64,000 nucleotides of DNA from Gari tellinella (GCA_922989275.2 OV277870.1:39552356-39616355), one strand, 5' to 3'; positions 1-11,342 are shown, counted from the stretch's first letter. The notes: a model not told the origin generated them from the letters alone. Program-made: numbers and translations.

Positions 1-262
1 ATCAAATTCAGAGCTGGAGCTATGCAGAAAACAGGTTCTTAGAGTTTTAGCATAATTTATGCTCTACATTGAACTGTCACCTGTGTTACAAGGATCTCCA
101 GGCCTTTTCATTGAAAGATGCTTGTGACACGTGTTTCCTTGCTTGCCTTACTGCACATAGTATCACATACCATTATTGACTGGACTTTCAGTGACCCTTG
201 ACTTCAAAACAACTTAGTCTCCTATAAGGATAACCATTTTCCTTATGACTTGATCTAACTGT

Positions 263-513
263 TTAACCCTTTCCCCCATAGCATATCTCTAGTATTGAAT
301 GTAGGTGTCCACTTAAAACAGGTTGAAAGTAAAGCAGAATGCGCTTTAAGCGCATTCTGCTTTACTTTCAGCCTGCTTTAAGCTATCATCTGCTAGAATA
401 TAGAAAATATTTTGTATTATACATATTTATGAATGTATAAATTGGAACTATTTTCTTCAGAGCAAGAATAAACTGAATGCGCTAAAAGGCGCTTCTATGG
501 GGGAAAGGGTTAA
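263..513. mobile_element. Family A MITE, copy A1 (complete)
   Basis: Reference description of family A: about 250 bp between TTAA sites; ends CCC(A/T)TT(A/C)CCCCATA; a central hairpin of about 70 bp (here 312-382) with arms AAAGCAGG(C/T)TGAAAGTAAA / GCAGAATGCGC; and conserved flanks with TATAGAAAATATTT and AATAAA. TTAA sites with CCC-starting ends fit piggyBac-type mobilisation. This copy has CCCTTTCCCCC ends. Confidence 0.9.
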
Positions 514-522
514 TATTGTTAG

Positions 523-600
523 TTGCTTCAAGCAGGCAGACATAAAGTAGAAATCTCCCTTTGGGAGATTTCTGCTTTAATGTCTTCCTGCTTGAAGCAG
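523..600. repeat. Family D hairpin, copy D1 (variant)
   Basis: Reference for family D: a stand-alone foldback related to the core of family A, consensus GACAGGTGACTGCTTAATGC, AGGACAAAAGTAATGCAGAA, AGCTCC-loop and complement. Here the arms are GCAGGCAGACATAAAGTAGA and AATCTCCC, still paired after many substitutions. Confidence 0.75.
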
Positions 601-1439
601 GCACCTTACAGGATAAAAATTTATTTTTTAATAGTTTCCTATTGTTCTTTATCTCTTAATATCAGTACTAGTACAGGATAGAAGCCTGAAAGGACACCAC
701 TTGGCAAAAAGATGCAACTATAATGTAAAGGTGCAAGCAGAAGCTTTGAAATCTTTAAAAATCTAGTGATAGCTTAATGCAAAATAAAACTTCAAGTGAA
801 GCTAAAAGCTCCATTTAATTATAACTGTTAACACAACTTCAAGGTTGCCTACACCATGCATTAATTTATTTTGTTGCACTGATGAAATTTTCTTTGTATC
901 TTGCCTGATATAAATTATTCAGAGATTCTATGACTTTTAAGCTTTTTATTTTCCTCTTCCTTTACTGTACAAAAAATTGCAAATTGCAGCTCAGTGTATA
1001 AAACTATAAACTGGTTGATGATCTCATGAATGTCTAAGACAGTGCGATCAGTTCAAGTTTGTGACGGTTTAATTTTGTGACAGCCCGTCATGAAACAAGT
1101 ATACATGCTGTTTGGAAGATAAAATTTAACCTAGTTTAGACAGTGTCGACAAGGGCCTTGAGGACAACTTGACAATGTCTTAAACATCATCGTGTCCTAT
1201 AAAACATGACCCTAGGGTTGTCTGAATGAGAAAACCCAACTACAATTGGCTGTTGATGACTCTTGCTGCAAATGATGGGATCGATGAACCTGGATGGACG
1301 TTTTCCCTTATAAACAACACCAACTGTATGAGTCAATTCATTTCAAACCTACATGTACCACCACAGAATTCCATCCTGAAGCTTATATAAATTCCTCTTT
1401 AAATGAGTGCCTCGTTGCAAATGCTGTCAGATGGTGCTT
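601..1439. other. No gene or repeat recognised
   Basis: AT-rich DNA without supported exons. Small pieces such as GACAGCCCGTCATG are not repeated elsewhere in the window. The stretch 1529-2149 is the same. Confidence 0.5.
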
Positions 1440-1528
1440 AGGGCAGTTAATTGGCAGGTTAAAGCAGGATGGAAGTAAGGCAGAAAAGCTCATAAAAGAG
1501 CTTCCTGCTTTTCTCCCATCTGGCGAAA
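1440..1528. repeat. Family D hairpin, degenerate (D2)
   Basis: GGATGGAAGTAAGGCAGAAA and AGCTC pair with GAGCTTCCTGCTTTTCTCCC across a short loop. Confidence 0.5.
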
Positions 1529-2149
1529 TCTTCTTGTAATGGTTGCTATTGGAGAAGTGATTGAAATTTATACAATTCTGCTCCCAGTATAATGCATTGA
1601 TTGGCAATTTTACCTGTGCCACAACACCTAAACAAATAAAGATATAAAAAAGAACTGTCATCCATGGGTATAGAATTATAGATCAAATATTGGAGGTTTT
1701 GTTTGCAGAACTCAAAAATGCAAACAAGTTTCAAGCAGTCAGACAGTTTTTCTTCAGGTATTTTTAGCATTCATGCATATTGATAAAACCCCATTATGCA
1801 TGTCTAGGTCACCGAGTTTTCTCCACTATGCTTGATGGAATGACATTATAATCAGCATAAAGGGGTGATCTTACTCTTAAACCATTATGTTTCTACCGAA
1901 CCGGGCCCTTTCTTTTGACTACACATTTGAAACACCAAATTAAATATGAAAGTCAATTTCAAGGTTTTGTCGAGGCATATAATCATAAGAAATGATTTTA
2001 AAAGATAAAGATTCTATCTTGAAGCCAGATTATAAGATTTGGTACTAAACTGGACTGAGTTTCTGTAGAAATGGTATTGTTTGATTACTGAAAAACCTGT
2101 GTATATATAGTGACATTTAAAAAAAATGTGAACATGGACCTTATATACA

Positions 2150-2206
2150 GGTTGTAGCTTGATGCAGATGGGACAAAAGTAATGCAAAAAGCTCCTTTTT
2201 AAGATC
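2150..2206. repeat. Family D half-hairpin (D3)
   Basis: Only the left arm (GCTTGATGCAGATGGGACAA, AAGTAATGCAAAAAGCTCC) is present. Confidence 0.5.
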
Positions 2207-2461
2207 TACATGGTTTGTCGGCATTGCCTGTGTTGTCTATTTAGTAGTAATCTGTTAAAGAATTTGTCCTGCTTTTTGAATAGGCATTGGTAAAAGGTTT
2301 AAGAGTGTGTAGTATTTCAAATATGAAACTTGATCTGATGGTTGCATCAAGGTGAAGTAAAGGCACCTGATTTACGGTAATATCTTGCATCAACTAATTT
2401 TACAGTTTGATTAAACTTGTGTTAAAGGCCTGCTGAATGTAAAGGCATGATCATTAAAAAC

Positions 2462-2506
2462 AGGTTGCAGCTTAATGCAGGAAAGAAGCATTACAGAAAG
2501 CTGACA
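2462..2506. repeat. Family D half-hairpin
   Basis: Left arm only: GCAGCTTAATGCAGGAAAGA, then CATTACAGAAAGCT. Confidence 0.45.
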
Positions 2507-2807
2507 CTACATTGAATTTTGTCTTGCACTAAACTGCCACCTGTCCATAAGACTGCAAATTAAAGCTGTTATGAATGGGGGTTTAATCCTAAGCATGCTA
2601 GCGGTGAAACCATGATAACCTTTGCAAACAGTTTGGATCCTGCTGAGATTCCACATTAGGACATTAAGGTTGTGTCTCATCAGGATTCTAACTGCTTGAC
2701 ACTCTGACCCTGTTTTGAAAATCCCAATTTTGAGAACAGCAGCAGATGACAATTGCTGCAGAGGACAAAATTACCCAACATGCAAAGAGTTAATACAAGT
2801 TTGATTG

Positions 2808-3058
2808 TTAACTCTTTCCTCTCTGAAACTTGAAAAATGGACAATTCCAGTTTTCACTTTTGTCTAGTCCATTTCTGAGTTTAAAGGGTTTTTTTTGTCA
2901 ATGTTTGACATTATGACAAACGGTGAAGACCCTGATCAGAGGGCTCCTAGGAGCCCTCTGATCTGGGTCTTCACTGTTTGCATAGGACAAGTGTACTATT
3001 CACATGTACACTGTTTGCAAAGGACGCCAATATGCGGGACTAGGGTTCAAAGGGTTAA
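2808..3058. mobile_element. Family E MITE, copy E1
   Basis: Reference for family E: about 250 bp between TTAA sites; one end CTCTTTCCTCCCTGAA, the other CCCTTTGAACCCTAGTCCC; a central hairpin of module 1 type (AAACAGTGAAGACCCTGATC, AGAGGGCTCC / GGAGCCC...); and a second small inverted pair GTGTAC..GTACAC. TTAA is present on both sides here. Confidence 0.88.
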
Positions 3059-3388
3059 TGTTCAAAATCCATGACGGCATACACTTGACTCACATTGACG
3101 GTTGGTGATCAAAATTGAAGCCTGATGAAATTGTTATGGGTGGGGAGCTTTCTGGAAAAACAGGATATTGGGTTCACTGATTGGTGTTTCAAGTTGCTCA
3201 TATGACTAATATTGTGAACACGTTCACACAGGCACTTCAAGAAAGTTACATTTGACATGGCAAGCAGTGTAGAGTACTGTAGACCCAGATCATTTGGCAT
3301 GCTGTAAAGTAACTTTGATTGCAATCACACAATTGAGTTGTAGAAGACGTTGTGCTGATAAATGGCAAACGTTGTAGAACTGGCATTA

Positions 3389-3551
3389 CAGGGCTCTAGA
3401 TAAGCGGAGTATTTCAAACACTAAAGTCTTGTTTCTGAATTAAATCCTATGGTGTCACTACTCATTAGAATTGTCTCTTCGAGACGATTCTAATGAGTAG
3501 TAACGCTATAGGATTCGGTGCTGAAATGAAAGAGAAAATATTGGAGTCCTG
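3389..3551. mobile_element. Family C MITE, copy C1 (internal deletion)
   Basis: It begins CAGGGCTCTAGATAAG, contains the palindrome ACTCATTAGAATCGTCTCTT (with a T for C here) and its complement, and ends GGAGTCCTG. The part before the end is shortened. Confidence 0.75.
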
Positions 3552-3803
3552 TAGCGAAAGGCTGTGCTGTCAAGGAGGCAGTAGTTCTGGGTCTTCTGTT
3601 TATGAAGTCTTCTAAATTCTAATGTGGCTCCTATTTCCTCAAGAGTCACTCAAAACATGTGACAGTGAGATGTGCAGTCTTAGAAGAAACTTGGTGAAGA
3701 AGTTTGAAACCATACTAGTATGGTTGTTTTGACAGTTTTAATCTTCTATACAACAGTGAAACCTAATGACATCAGTATTAGATGTTCTGGACAAACACTG
3801 CTG

Positions 3804-4018
3804 TAACCCTTTCACTCTCAGCGTGTTTACAGTGTTTTTAAATAGACAGCTTAAAGCAAACTGAAAGTAAAGCAGAAACATATTAAGTATGATTTCTTCT
3901 TAACTTTCAATTTGCTTTAGGCAGCCATCTGATGGATTAAAGCAAAAAATCCAGGAAAGCGTAGATGCATGAAAATGCCTGTGTGTTAAATACAGGTTTC
4001 AGTTGAGGGAAAGGGTTA
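3804..4018. mobile_element. Family A relative with TAACCCTTT ends
   Basis: The ends TAACCCTTTCACTCTCAG and GAGGGAAAGGGTTA enclose a hairpin AAAGCAAACTGAAAGTAAAG / CTTTCAATTTGCTTT. The arms changed from GCAGGCTG to GCAAACTG on one side and to CAATTTGC on the other, so pairing is kept. Confidence 0.75.
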
Positions 4019-4108
4019 GGCTGTTTCTTTATGTTGACAAGGCAACAAAGTTGTTCAGAAGAGAATTTCTATTTGACCCTTTAAATGCAAATCATTCATT
4101 AAACAGTG

Positions 4109-4358
4109 TACAGTGGAGAATCTGTTATTCTTTCCCGTTTAAACGCAAACGTACGCAAACGCAAAGCACTAAAACGTAGAAAAGAACAACTTTTGGACAA
4201 TTCTGATAATTCTTGTTTATCTTGGTGGCAAACTGTTTGGAGCCTGATCAGACGCCGGGTTACCCGGCGTCTGATATGGCTCCACACTGTTTGCACTGCA
4301 AATAACAGTTTTAGCGTAAACTCGTTTATTGGGAAAGAATAACAGATTCTCCACTGTA
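4109..4358. mobile_element. Family B MITE, copy B1
   Basis: Reference for family B: 240-254 bp flanked by TA; inverted ends CAGTGGAGAATCTGTTATTC, then TTTCCCGTTTAAACGCAAAC; central hairpin module 1 CAAACTGTTTGGAGCCTGAT, CAGACGCCGGG / CCCGGCGTCTG. TA sites and CAGT ends fit Tc1/mariner mobilisation. The reading frames on both strands follow from the inverted structure. Confidence 0.92.
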
Positions 4359-4527
4359 TAAGGCTGGATATTGTTTCAGGCAGGATGAAAGTAAAGCAAA
4401 AAATATCTCCTTGATGAACTTTCTGCTTCACTTTCAGTCTGCTTTGAGCACTCACCTTCAATGGAAACTGACCCAAAGGTGTTGCTATAGGGTAAAGGGT
4501 TAAACTGTGAAATACATGCAATACTGG

Positions 4528-4889
4528 TACAGCGCTCCCTCTCTACAACGACATCCAATAGGAGACAAAAAATATGTTCGTTGTTCGGAGGGAGTTGTTA
4601 CAGGGAGGGAATTCGGCTTACATTTGCAAACAGCTTGAATCCAGATCAGACGCCGCGTAACGCGACGTCTGATCTGGATTCAAGCTGTTTGTCACTCGTA
4701 ATTAAGTGTTTTACTCTGAAATGGTCAAATATGTAACTTTAAGAAAAACAGCAGACGACAATTTTAAGCAGACGATATTGCAGCAATAAAAGCGTTAGAC
4801 ATAAGTGTCCAGTTTGGGGAACGGCGGCAATAGCCGTTGTAAGGAGGGAGTCGTTGTTGGAAGGGCCGTTGAAGAGAGGGAACGCTGTA
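4528..4889. mobile_element. Family H MITE, copy H1
   Basis: Reference for family H: 350-363 bp, flanked by TA; ends CAGCGCTCCCTCTCTACAAC / complement; hairpin module 1 as AAACAGCTTGAATCCAGATC, AGACGCCGCG; right half with GCAGACGA..TTGCAGCA. Tc1/mariner-like ends. Confidence 0.9.
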
Positions 4890-5025
4890 CATGTAGTAGC
4901 ATTGTGTTTCTGACTTGTGTTCCTGACCACTGAATGAAAAAGCAAAATGGTGACATATGACTGGTTAATGCAGGATATAAATAATGCTGCAAGCTACTTT
5001 CTCTTGCATTTAGCTTCCATCTGTC

Positions 5026-5275
5026 TTAACTCTTTCCTCCCTGAATCTTAAAATGGTTAAATTCCAGTTTCCATTTAAATCTAGTCCATTTCTGACTTTT
5101 AAGGCTTGTTTTTGTCAATGTTTTGCATTATGACAAACAGTGAAGACCCTGATCAGAGGGCTCATAGGAGCCCTCTGATCTGGGTCTTCACTGTTTGCAT
5201 AGGACAAGTGTACTATTCACATGTACACTGTTTGCAAAGGACGCCAATATGCGGGACTAGGGTTCAAAGGGTTAG
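5026..5275. mobile_element. Family E MITE, copy E2
   Basis: Nearly identical to E1 over its length; left TTAA kept, right end TTAG. Confidence 0.88.
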
Positions 5276-5994
5276 AGTCAACCAATGCTTATTCTTTTCA
5301 ATGGTCAAAAAATTGAAAGTATTTTACCCATTTTGCATTTCAAAAGATAATGTTAATTCATAGGATATGGTTTACATGTACTTAATTCAGACAGCAATGT
5401 TTTAATATAAAATATAAGTTAGTTGTTCTGATGTATTATCCAATCTTTGTGCATTTTGCCATGTCAGTTTATGTGATATTTGCCATGTCAGTTTATGTGT
5501 TGGAAATATTGCCTGACATGACCGTTTTTTCAGATGTTTGATGGCCGATCACTCTACCAGATCAGTGAGATCCTGATTTATAAAAAGCTAGGGAGACAAT
5601 TGTTTTCATGATTTAACAATATCGTCCTAGACCCTTCACCTCTATGGCGATGGGTGGAAGGTAAAATTAAACAACAACATTTTATTTTCATGTCTTTTTT
5701 ATGTTCAACACTTTTGTGTCAATGTACATTCTTGTTAAATACATTTTGTTTAGATGATATTATCATATTGATTATTGATGCTCACATTCAGAAATATTGA
5801 ATTCTTTTTTCATGACATGCATAATCTTAGCAAAAAACTTATGCTGATCATCATAAGATGAATTGATAAAAAAAAAAAAAAGGTCAGTTAGCTGCAAGAG
5901 TCTAAGAACAGAAAGACTCATGCAAGAATAAACATTTTTACAATCCAGTTTTAACTCTTTTGAGTCTATCGTCAAATAAATTGAACATATACAA
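5276..5994. other. No gene recognised
   Basis: Contains a short direct repeat (TTGCCATGTCAGTTTATGTG twice at 5455-5500) and an A-rich run near 5868-5881; otherwise nothing identifiable. Confidence 0.5.
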
Positions 5995-6058
5995 ACAGTG
6001 CAGACTCAGATCAGATGCTGAATAATGCAGTCTGATCTGAATCTACACTGTTTGCTAG
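5995..6058. repeat. Solitary hairpin module 1
   Basis: CAAACAGTGCAGACTCAGAT, CAGATGC pairs with GCAGTCTGATCTGAATCTAC and ACTGTTTG. No element ends were found around it. Confidence 0.7.
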
Positions 6059-6369
6059 CTATTGGGAAAAAAATGAAAATGAAAAAATTAGACATCACCC
6101 CTTTATGATAAATGAACTTGTAGGAAGAATCCACTAGGCGTAGTGGGTTACCTTTCCCAGCTGTAACATATAACACATTGTCACATCAGTAACAACAGAA
6201 TGGCTGAAGTATAGAGCAAAACAGTTATAGTTATACCCCAGCTTTAACCTATCCCCAGCTTTTTAACATGTAACAATCTGTTATTGCTGCATAATCCTCT
6301 ACTGTTACAAGAATATAACAACAAGCATGGAAAATACAGAACCACATTTGGCCTCCTAACTCTGTAACC

Positions 6370-6490
6370 ACCCCATACAGATCCAGACAAACAATACTCC
6401 ATACAGATCCAGACAAATTACACTCCAAACAGATCCAGACAAACAACATGCCATACAGATCCAGACAAACAACATGCCATACAAACCTAA
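6370..6490 (+). repeat. Short tandem repeat, about 26-bp unit
   Basis: The unit CCATACAGATCCAGACAAAC plus about six variable bases is repeated four to five times. Confidence 0.85.
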
Positions 6491-7085
6491 ACAGTTACAC
6501 CAACAGGCCAGGCTTTAACCCATTCCCCCATAGATTTTACAGTGTTAAGAAACAGGACAGCCACTACTTCCTTATAAGTCTCCACCCAACAGAATGCAGG
6601 AGAATTTTCCTATAGCTCTTTAAAAGAACATAATATAAATTTTTATATGAAAAAAGCATGTCTTTCAGAAATAGGCAAAAACAACTTTTTTCACTGTAAT
6701 ATGCCAAATTCTGATGCAAATAGTACTTGCCCAAACCAGGAACCACTTTCGATTGGGCAAGTGGATTAGGGCGAAGATTGTTATTTAAAGGGAAACGGAC
6801 AGCTGGTGATAAATATCTTTTAAATGAAAGATATTGAAAAAAAATCGCCTTCTGCCTTTGAAATTTTGAAAAATAATAAAAAATGAAGTAGTTAGAGCCG
6901 TTTAAACTTTGTGATATATGACTGTGCAAGCGACCATGGGGGCCGCCATTTTGTTTACCTGTGTGACGTAACTAAGGCCTTCCGCGACCTTCCGGTTATA
7001 GCGAGTCTAACCGGGAATGCCGTAGAGTGCGCGGAATTTACATCGATAACATTAATAAACTGAAATACTGAGAAAAATTGGGCAT

Positions 7086-7286
7086 GTGGAGGAAGGTAAA
7101 AACACTTTAGAACTTCAGTGTTACGATTTCGATCCTAAATTATCAGAGAATGTAATATTAGAAGACAGAGACTACGACGGGTCGGGCGAAGAGAAAGCGC
7201 ATTCGCCGGACGAATTTGCGACTGCAATACTTGTGTATAAATGCCTACAAAGGAGGTTAATACTTGCTGAAGAACAAATGAAATGA
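7086..7286 (+). CDS. Short acidic reading frame inside element K, not recognised
   Basis: The frame reads LELQCYDFDPKLSENVILED, then RDYDGSGEEKAHSPDEF and ends LAEEQMK-stop. It has no in-frame ATG at its start (GTG at 7086), so it may be the rest of an exon. The YDFDP..SEN acidic pattern faintly recalls N-terminal regions of P2X7-like/zinc-binding proteins carried by some mobile elements; this is a guess. Confidence 0.25.
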   Translation: MEEGKNTLELQCYDFDPKLSENVILEDRDYDGSGEEKAHSPDEFATAILVYKCLQRRLILAEEQMK

Positions 7287-8269
7287 CGATTGGGTGTCTT
7301 GGTGACAATGAGTGCATAGCAGAACCATCAAAATTTCGAGCTATTAGTGCTTAATCCAGCCATACTTGAGGTAGCGTATATCAGGCAAATATCATAGGAC
7401 ACCGGAATCGGGCACGGATACTCTTGATAATATTTGCATACTGGTTGTGAATAAAGGCATCGAAGCCCTGTGACTTTCGAAAAAAGTTTCTCCGATATAT
7501 TTAGTCATATCTGTTAATATTTCCGTAAATATTAATCATAAACATCTTATGAGCCCGTAAAAGCGCGACTTTATCTATTCCCTGATAAGCGCGGCTTTCC
7601 GCGGGTTATCAATTACCTGATGAGAGCGGGTTAGAGCGAGTCCTCTATTTAGCGGCTAAAATCTCATTCTTCTACTGAAATTTTACTGTCCGGGTGTCTA
7701 CACATTTAAAGTGTGTTCAAATATCTTCCGAAATCCCAAATCTAATTATAGGGTTGCTACACAATGAATTGCATAAAAAGAGGCTTAGGTCATTAGGTGT
7801 GACCTATTGTTGATCGGTGATCTCCGTAAGACGTGCATATGATACTGCACGCACTACTCGTCACTTTTCGGAAAGTATGATCTATGTCAACTTATGAAAT
7901 ATGCAGATAAGTTATCACACGAAAGTTTCTAACTGTTCCTGAGGTCAACATATAAATATAGTTAACCAATGGAATCGCGGAATTCCATAGAGCACGCTCC
8001 ACATGCATGCTATCTACAAAAATATCACAGGGGGATGCCGCTTGACCGTTGCGTCACACACCGGATGCGGGGGTAATAAAGTTTCGGCTCGGGAATAAAA
8101 GCTTCGGCTCATCAAAAGTAAGCATAATCCTAGGCGGTAGACAGAAATATCAAACAACTAATTAACCAATCAAACAAATCACATCTGCAGGTCTGTAACA
8201 ATTCTTTACTGTCCCAACTCGCAATTAACTCGGATTCTCATCTAGATCCACACTGTAAAAATGAAACGA

Positions 8270-9325
8270 TAAAACTCAGCTGTGAATCATTTTGGATCCT
8301 GATGAGAACCAAGCTACTCGGCGTCTCATCTACATCAAACGTGTGTAAAACTGGAAAGAAAGTAAAAATTGAATAATGCAAAGGTGTCAAACAGTTTGGA
8401 TCCTGATGCAGTGCCGATCTACACGGTGTCTGCTCAAACTTCAAACTGATTGCGTAGGAATTCACGTGAGAAAAAAACACTAATATATATCAAACAGTTA
8501 CGACGCCGAGACACTCAACATTGTGATCGGGATCCAAACTGTCTGAATTTATACCAAAGGAATATTTCTTCATAAAATGTAAATCTGTTTAGATCTTGAT
8601 CAGATGGCGAGCTACTCGGCGTCTCATCTTCATCCAAATCGCTTTTGTAAAACTATAATAAAAAATAATTGAATGTATTCCAAAAGTTTAAACAGTTTGG
8701 ATCCTGATGCAGTGCCGATCTACACGGCGTCTGATCAAAATCCAAACTGATTGCGTAGGAATTCATGTGAAAATAAATTCTAATAGATATCAAACAGTTA
8801 CGACGCCGAGGCACTCAACATTGTGATCGGGATCCAAACAGTCTGAATTTACCGGTATATAAAAGGAATATTTCTTTATAAAATGTAAACTTGTTTAGAT
8901 CTTGATCAGATGGCGAGCTACTCGGCGTCTCATCTTCATCCAAATCGCTTTTTTAAAACTATAATGCAAAATAATTGAATGTTCTCTAAGATGTCAAACA
9001 GTTTGGATCCTGAGTCAGTGCCGATCTACACGGCGTCTAATCAAAATTCAAACTGATTGCGTAGGAATTCACGTGCAAAATGTTTTCTAATAGTTATCAA
9101 ACAGTTGCGACGCCGAGTCATTCAACATTGTGATCGGGATCCAAACTGTCTGAATTTATATCAAAGGAATATTTAATTCATAAAATGCAAATCAGACTGA
9201 GTACCTGAGCTATATCATTGCTTTTATTCAGATTAGACTCCGAGATACTGAGAATCTGAGCTGTATCAATGCTTAGATCCAGATCGGACTCCGAGTTACT
9301 CGGCTTTTAATCTGGATCTTAGTTG
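8270..9325. repeat. Tandem array of about 300-bp units inside element K
   Basis: Equivalent points are at 8388, 8689 and 8995 (spacing 301 and 306), with partial units on both sides. Each unit contains the imperfect hairpin CAGTTTGGATCCTGATGCAG / CGTCTGATCAAAATCCAAAC, a degenerate form of hairpin module 1, and a second half with GACGCCGAG and GAGCTACTCGGCGTCTCATC. Confidence 0.9.
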
Positions 9326-9589
9326 TTTTGAAATACTATTCTATTGTATTCTTTTGTAGACAGCAGGTAAATCGTTACTCCATGCGGCATATATACTTAC
9401 CATAGTAACATAAATCTAAGTAAAAATATATTGGAAATATATTAACTTGTATCGTTTTCACCCAATTGCATGCTACTTTTTCAAACTACCATAAAACTCG
9501 AATTTAAATCTTAAATTAAAATTCATTTAGGCCTATCTAAAAGTTGTTTGAATTTTTTTCTACAGAAATGACGAGTGTAAAACTACACC

Positions 9590-9915
9590 CAGAAATAAGA
9601 ACGATAAAACTAGATCCAATCAAAATCGGATTTGGACTCAAGTAAGATCGCTCTATCAGATCGGGATCTAGAGAATCGCGATGATTAAATTAAGAAAGAA
9701 AAAACCGATCTAGATCTACCCGTACAATATGTAGATCTAGTAATGAGACTTTTTTCATTAAGAATTTCTGTAGCGTTGAATTCCTAAACCGAGACGAACC
9801 AGCTAGAAAATGCTGATTTGTAAACGAGTTGGTAGATCTAAGCCAGTTCAACATTTAGGTCTAGATCAGCACAATATCGCACTGATTATCAGATTTTTTT
9901 TTATTGTAGATCTAG
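9590..9915. repeat. AGATCT/TAGATCTA-rich stretch in element K
   Basis: At least eight copies of AGATCTA or TAGATC occur in about 320 bases, singly and as AGATCTAGATCT runs. No open frame or known motif accounts for them. Confidence 0.6.
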
Positions 9916-10894
9916 ATCTATTATTATAATCATCAATCAAGGTATTATGGATGTCGCCATACTCTACTGTTAGCCATTTCGCAGCATTGTTTTCCCAGAT
10001 TCTACAGCTGGGAATTGGAACGGACATTTCTCTAAGCCGATTAACGAAAGCTTCTGATCGTTTCTGGATCTACACGACCTTTCAAGTTCATCATAATCAA
10101 TATGAATATACCATCTATCTATTATCTTTTTTTTTAACTGTATGCGACCTTGAATTAAGCTTGCCGTTACACTTACTGACGAAGTGTGAAATGTCCGTCC
10201 AAGTTACAGTGGTTGAGTGAAAGAGCCAATCAGCGTTTAGGCCTTTGTGTCGTCACAAAATGGATAAAAATCGAGGGTTCCGAATGATAGCTTTGCCAAT
10301 ATGGCGGCGCCCGTTCCAATTAGCGATAGCTTACCTGTATGCAGTAAATCGATCTTTTTCGTACCTTATCGATGAGTAATAATTGCAGGACCTTCATGAA
10401 TGTTGCTTTTAGGATAAAATCTAGGATCTAAGACCATATTGTCATCAGCTGTCCGTTTTCCTTTAAGACATGTCTCATAGTAGTTGTCCATCAACTTTGC
10501 TGAAATCTTACTTCATAATTCTGATCATTGCAGTCCCAACGGCTAGATAGCATCAAAAGTTTCAGAACCATATTTCTTAAAATATCCATTGAGGACTGTC
10601 ATGATTCTCTCATTAAAATTGAGGCAAAATTAACATCCCATGCAAAACACATCATTCTCAGCAAAAACAGCTCCCTGTGCATGACATGTATGATATTCAA
10701 ACAGCTTTTCCCTGTGACTGCTAGTTTTATAAGATAATCATTTCACTTCACTTTGTTGATGATATAAATTATAATCAGAAAGTTGTTAGAAGTTTCAATC
10801 ATTTAACAGTTTGTTAAACTCTTCTATGTGCATGTACCAAAAACCCTGCTATGACATCCTTACAGACGGGAGCTTGTTTGTGGTGTTAATGGAG

Positions 10895-10972
10895 GTGGCA
10901 GTAAGACGATGAAAGTAAAGCAGAAAACTCCTAAAAGAGTTTTCTGCTTTATATTCATCTTGCTTTTAAATC
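10895..10972. repeat. Family D/A-type hairpin (D4)
   Basis: GACGATGAAAGTAAAGCAGA, AAACTCC pairs with the following arm ending ATTCATCTTGC. Confidence 0.7.
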
Positions 10973-11007
10973 AACTTCTACATCCATAGCTAGTTGTCAG
11001 TGTTTAT

Positions 11008-11106
11008 AAGGCAGGTGCTTCCCGAAGCACATAGAGAATAAAGCAGAAATCTCATTAAGAAGATATTTGGTATGCATTCTTCCTACTTTATGTAGACCTG
11101 TCAGGA
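11008..11106. repeat. Family D-type hairpin, degenerate (D5)
   Basis: GAATAAAGCAGAAATCTC is present but the second arm (TTCTTCCTACTTTATGTAGA) pairs poorly. Confidence 0.4.
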
Positions 11107-11150
11107 CATAGGAAAGTTTGTTACAACTCATTTATCAGGACAGAATAGAA

Positions 11151-11342
11151 CAGAGCACCAGATAAGGGTAGTTTTTCAAAAACTAAAATCTTTATTTCTG
11201 AATTAAACCCTATGGTGTCAATACTCATTAGAATCGTCTCTTCGAGACGATTCTAATGAGTAGTAACACCATAGGATTTGGTGCTTAAAAGAGTGAGAAT
11301 TGTTGGATTTGTTGAAATAACTACCTCTTATCTGGAGCCCTG
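11151..11342. mobile_element. Family C MITE, copy C2 (complete, 6-bp duplication)
   Basis: Reference for family C: 190-210 bp; ends CAGGGCTCCAGATAAGGGGA / complement; central palindrome ACTACTCATTAGAATCGTCT, C-TTCG-A-complement; ACCATAGG(A/G)TTT flanks. ATAGAA is present at 11145-11150 and 11343-11348. The ends look hAT-like, but the duplication is 6 bp rather than 8. Confidence 0.92.

Larger units (their letters stand above)
6785..10466. mobile_element. Element K: 3.68 kb non-autonomous Kolobok/T2-like DNA transposon
   Basis: Both ends are TTAA followed by AGG(G/A)AAACGGACAGCTG, inverted over about 27 bp with two or three mismatches. TTAAAGGRR ends with TTAA target sites are the mark of T2/Kolobok elements. 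About 157 bp inside each end there is an inverted YY1-like site (GCCGCCATTTTG at 6945, CAATATGGCGGC at 10297) followed by a shared TGTGACG..AAGGCCT block. The interior holds a short acidic reading frame, a 300-bp tandem array and an AGATCT-rich stretch. No transposase was seen. Confidence 0.75.

Noticed and set aside
1294..1539. 81-residue frame as a possible first exon of the carrier gene
   Set aside because: No carrier signature; its end is a degenerate family D hairpin.
4099..4521. A 140-residue open frame on the - strand over family B copy B1
   Set aside because: It is made of the inverted repeat and hairpin of B1 plus a neighbouring family A-type hairpin; the same peptide ([14 protein letters not shown]) appears wherever module 1 occurs, on either strand.
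2808..5275. E1 and E2 as a segmental duplication
   Set aside because: Similarity stops exactly at the TTAA boundaries, and further copies are scattered, so these are separate insertions.
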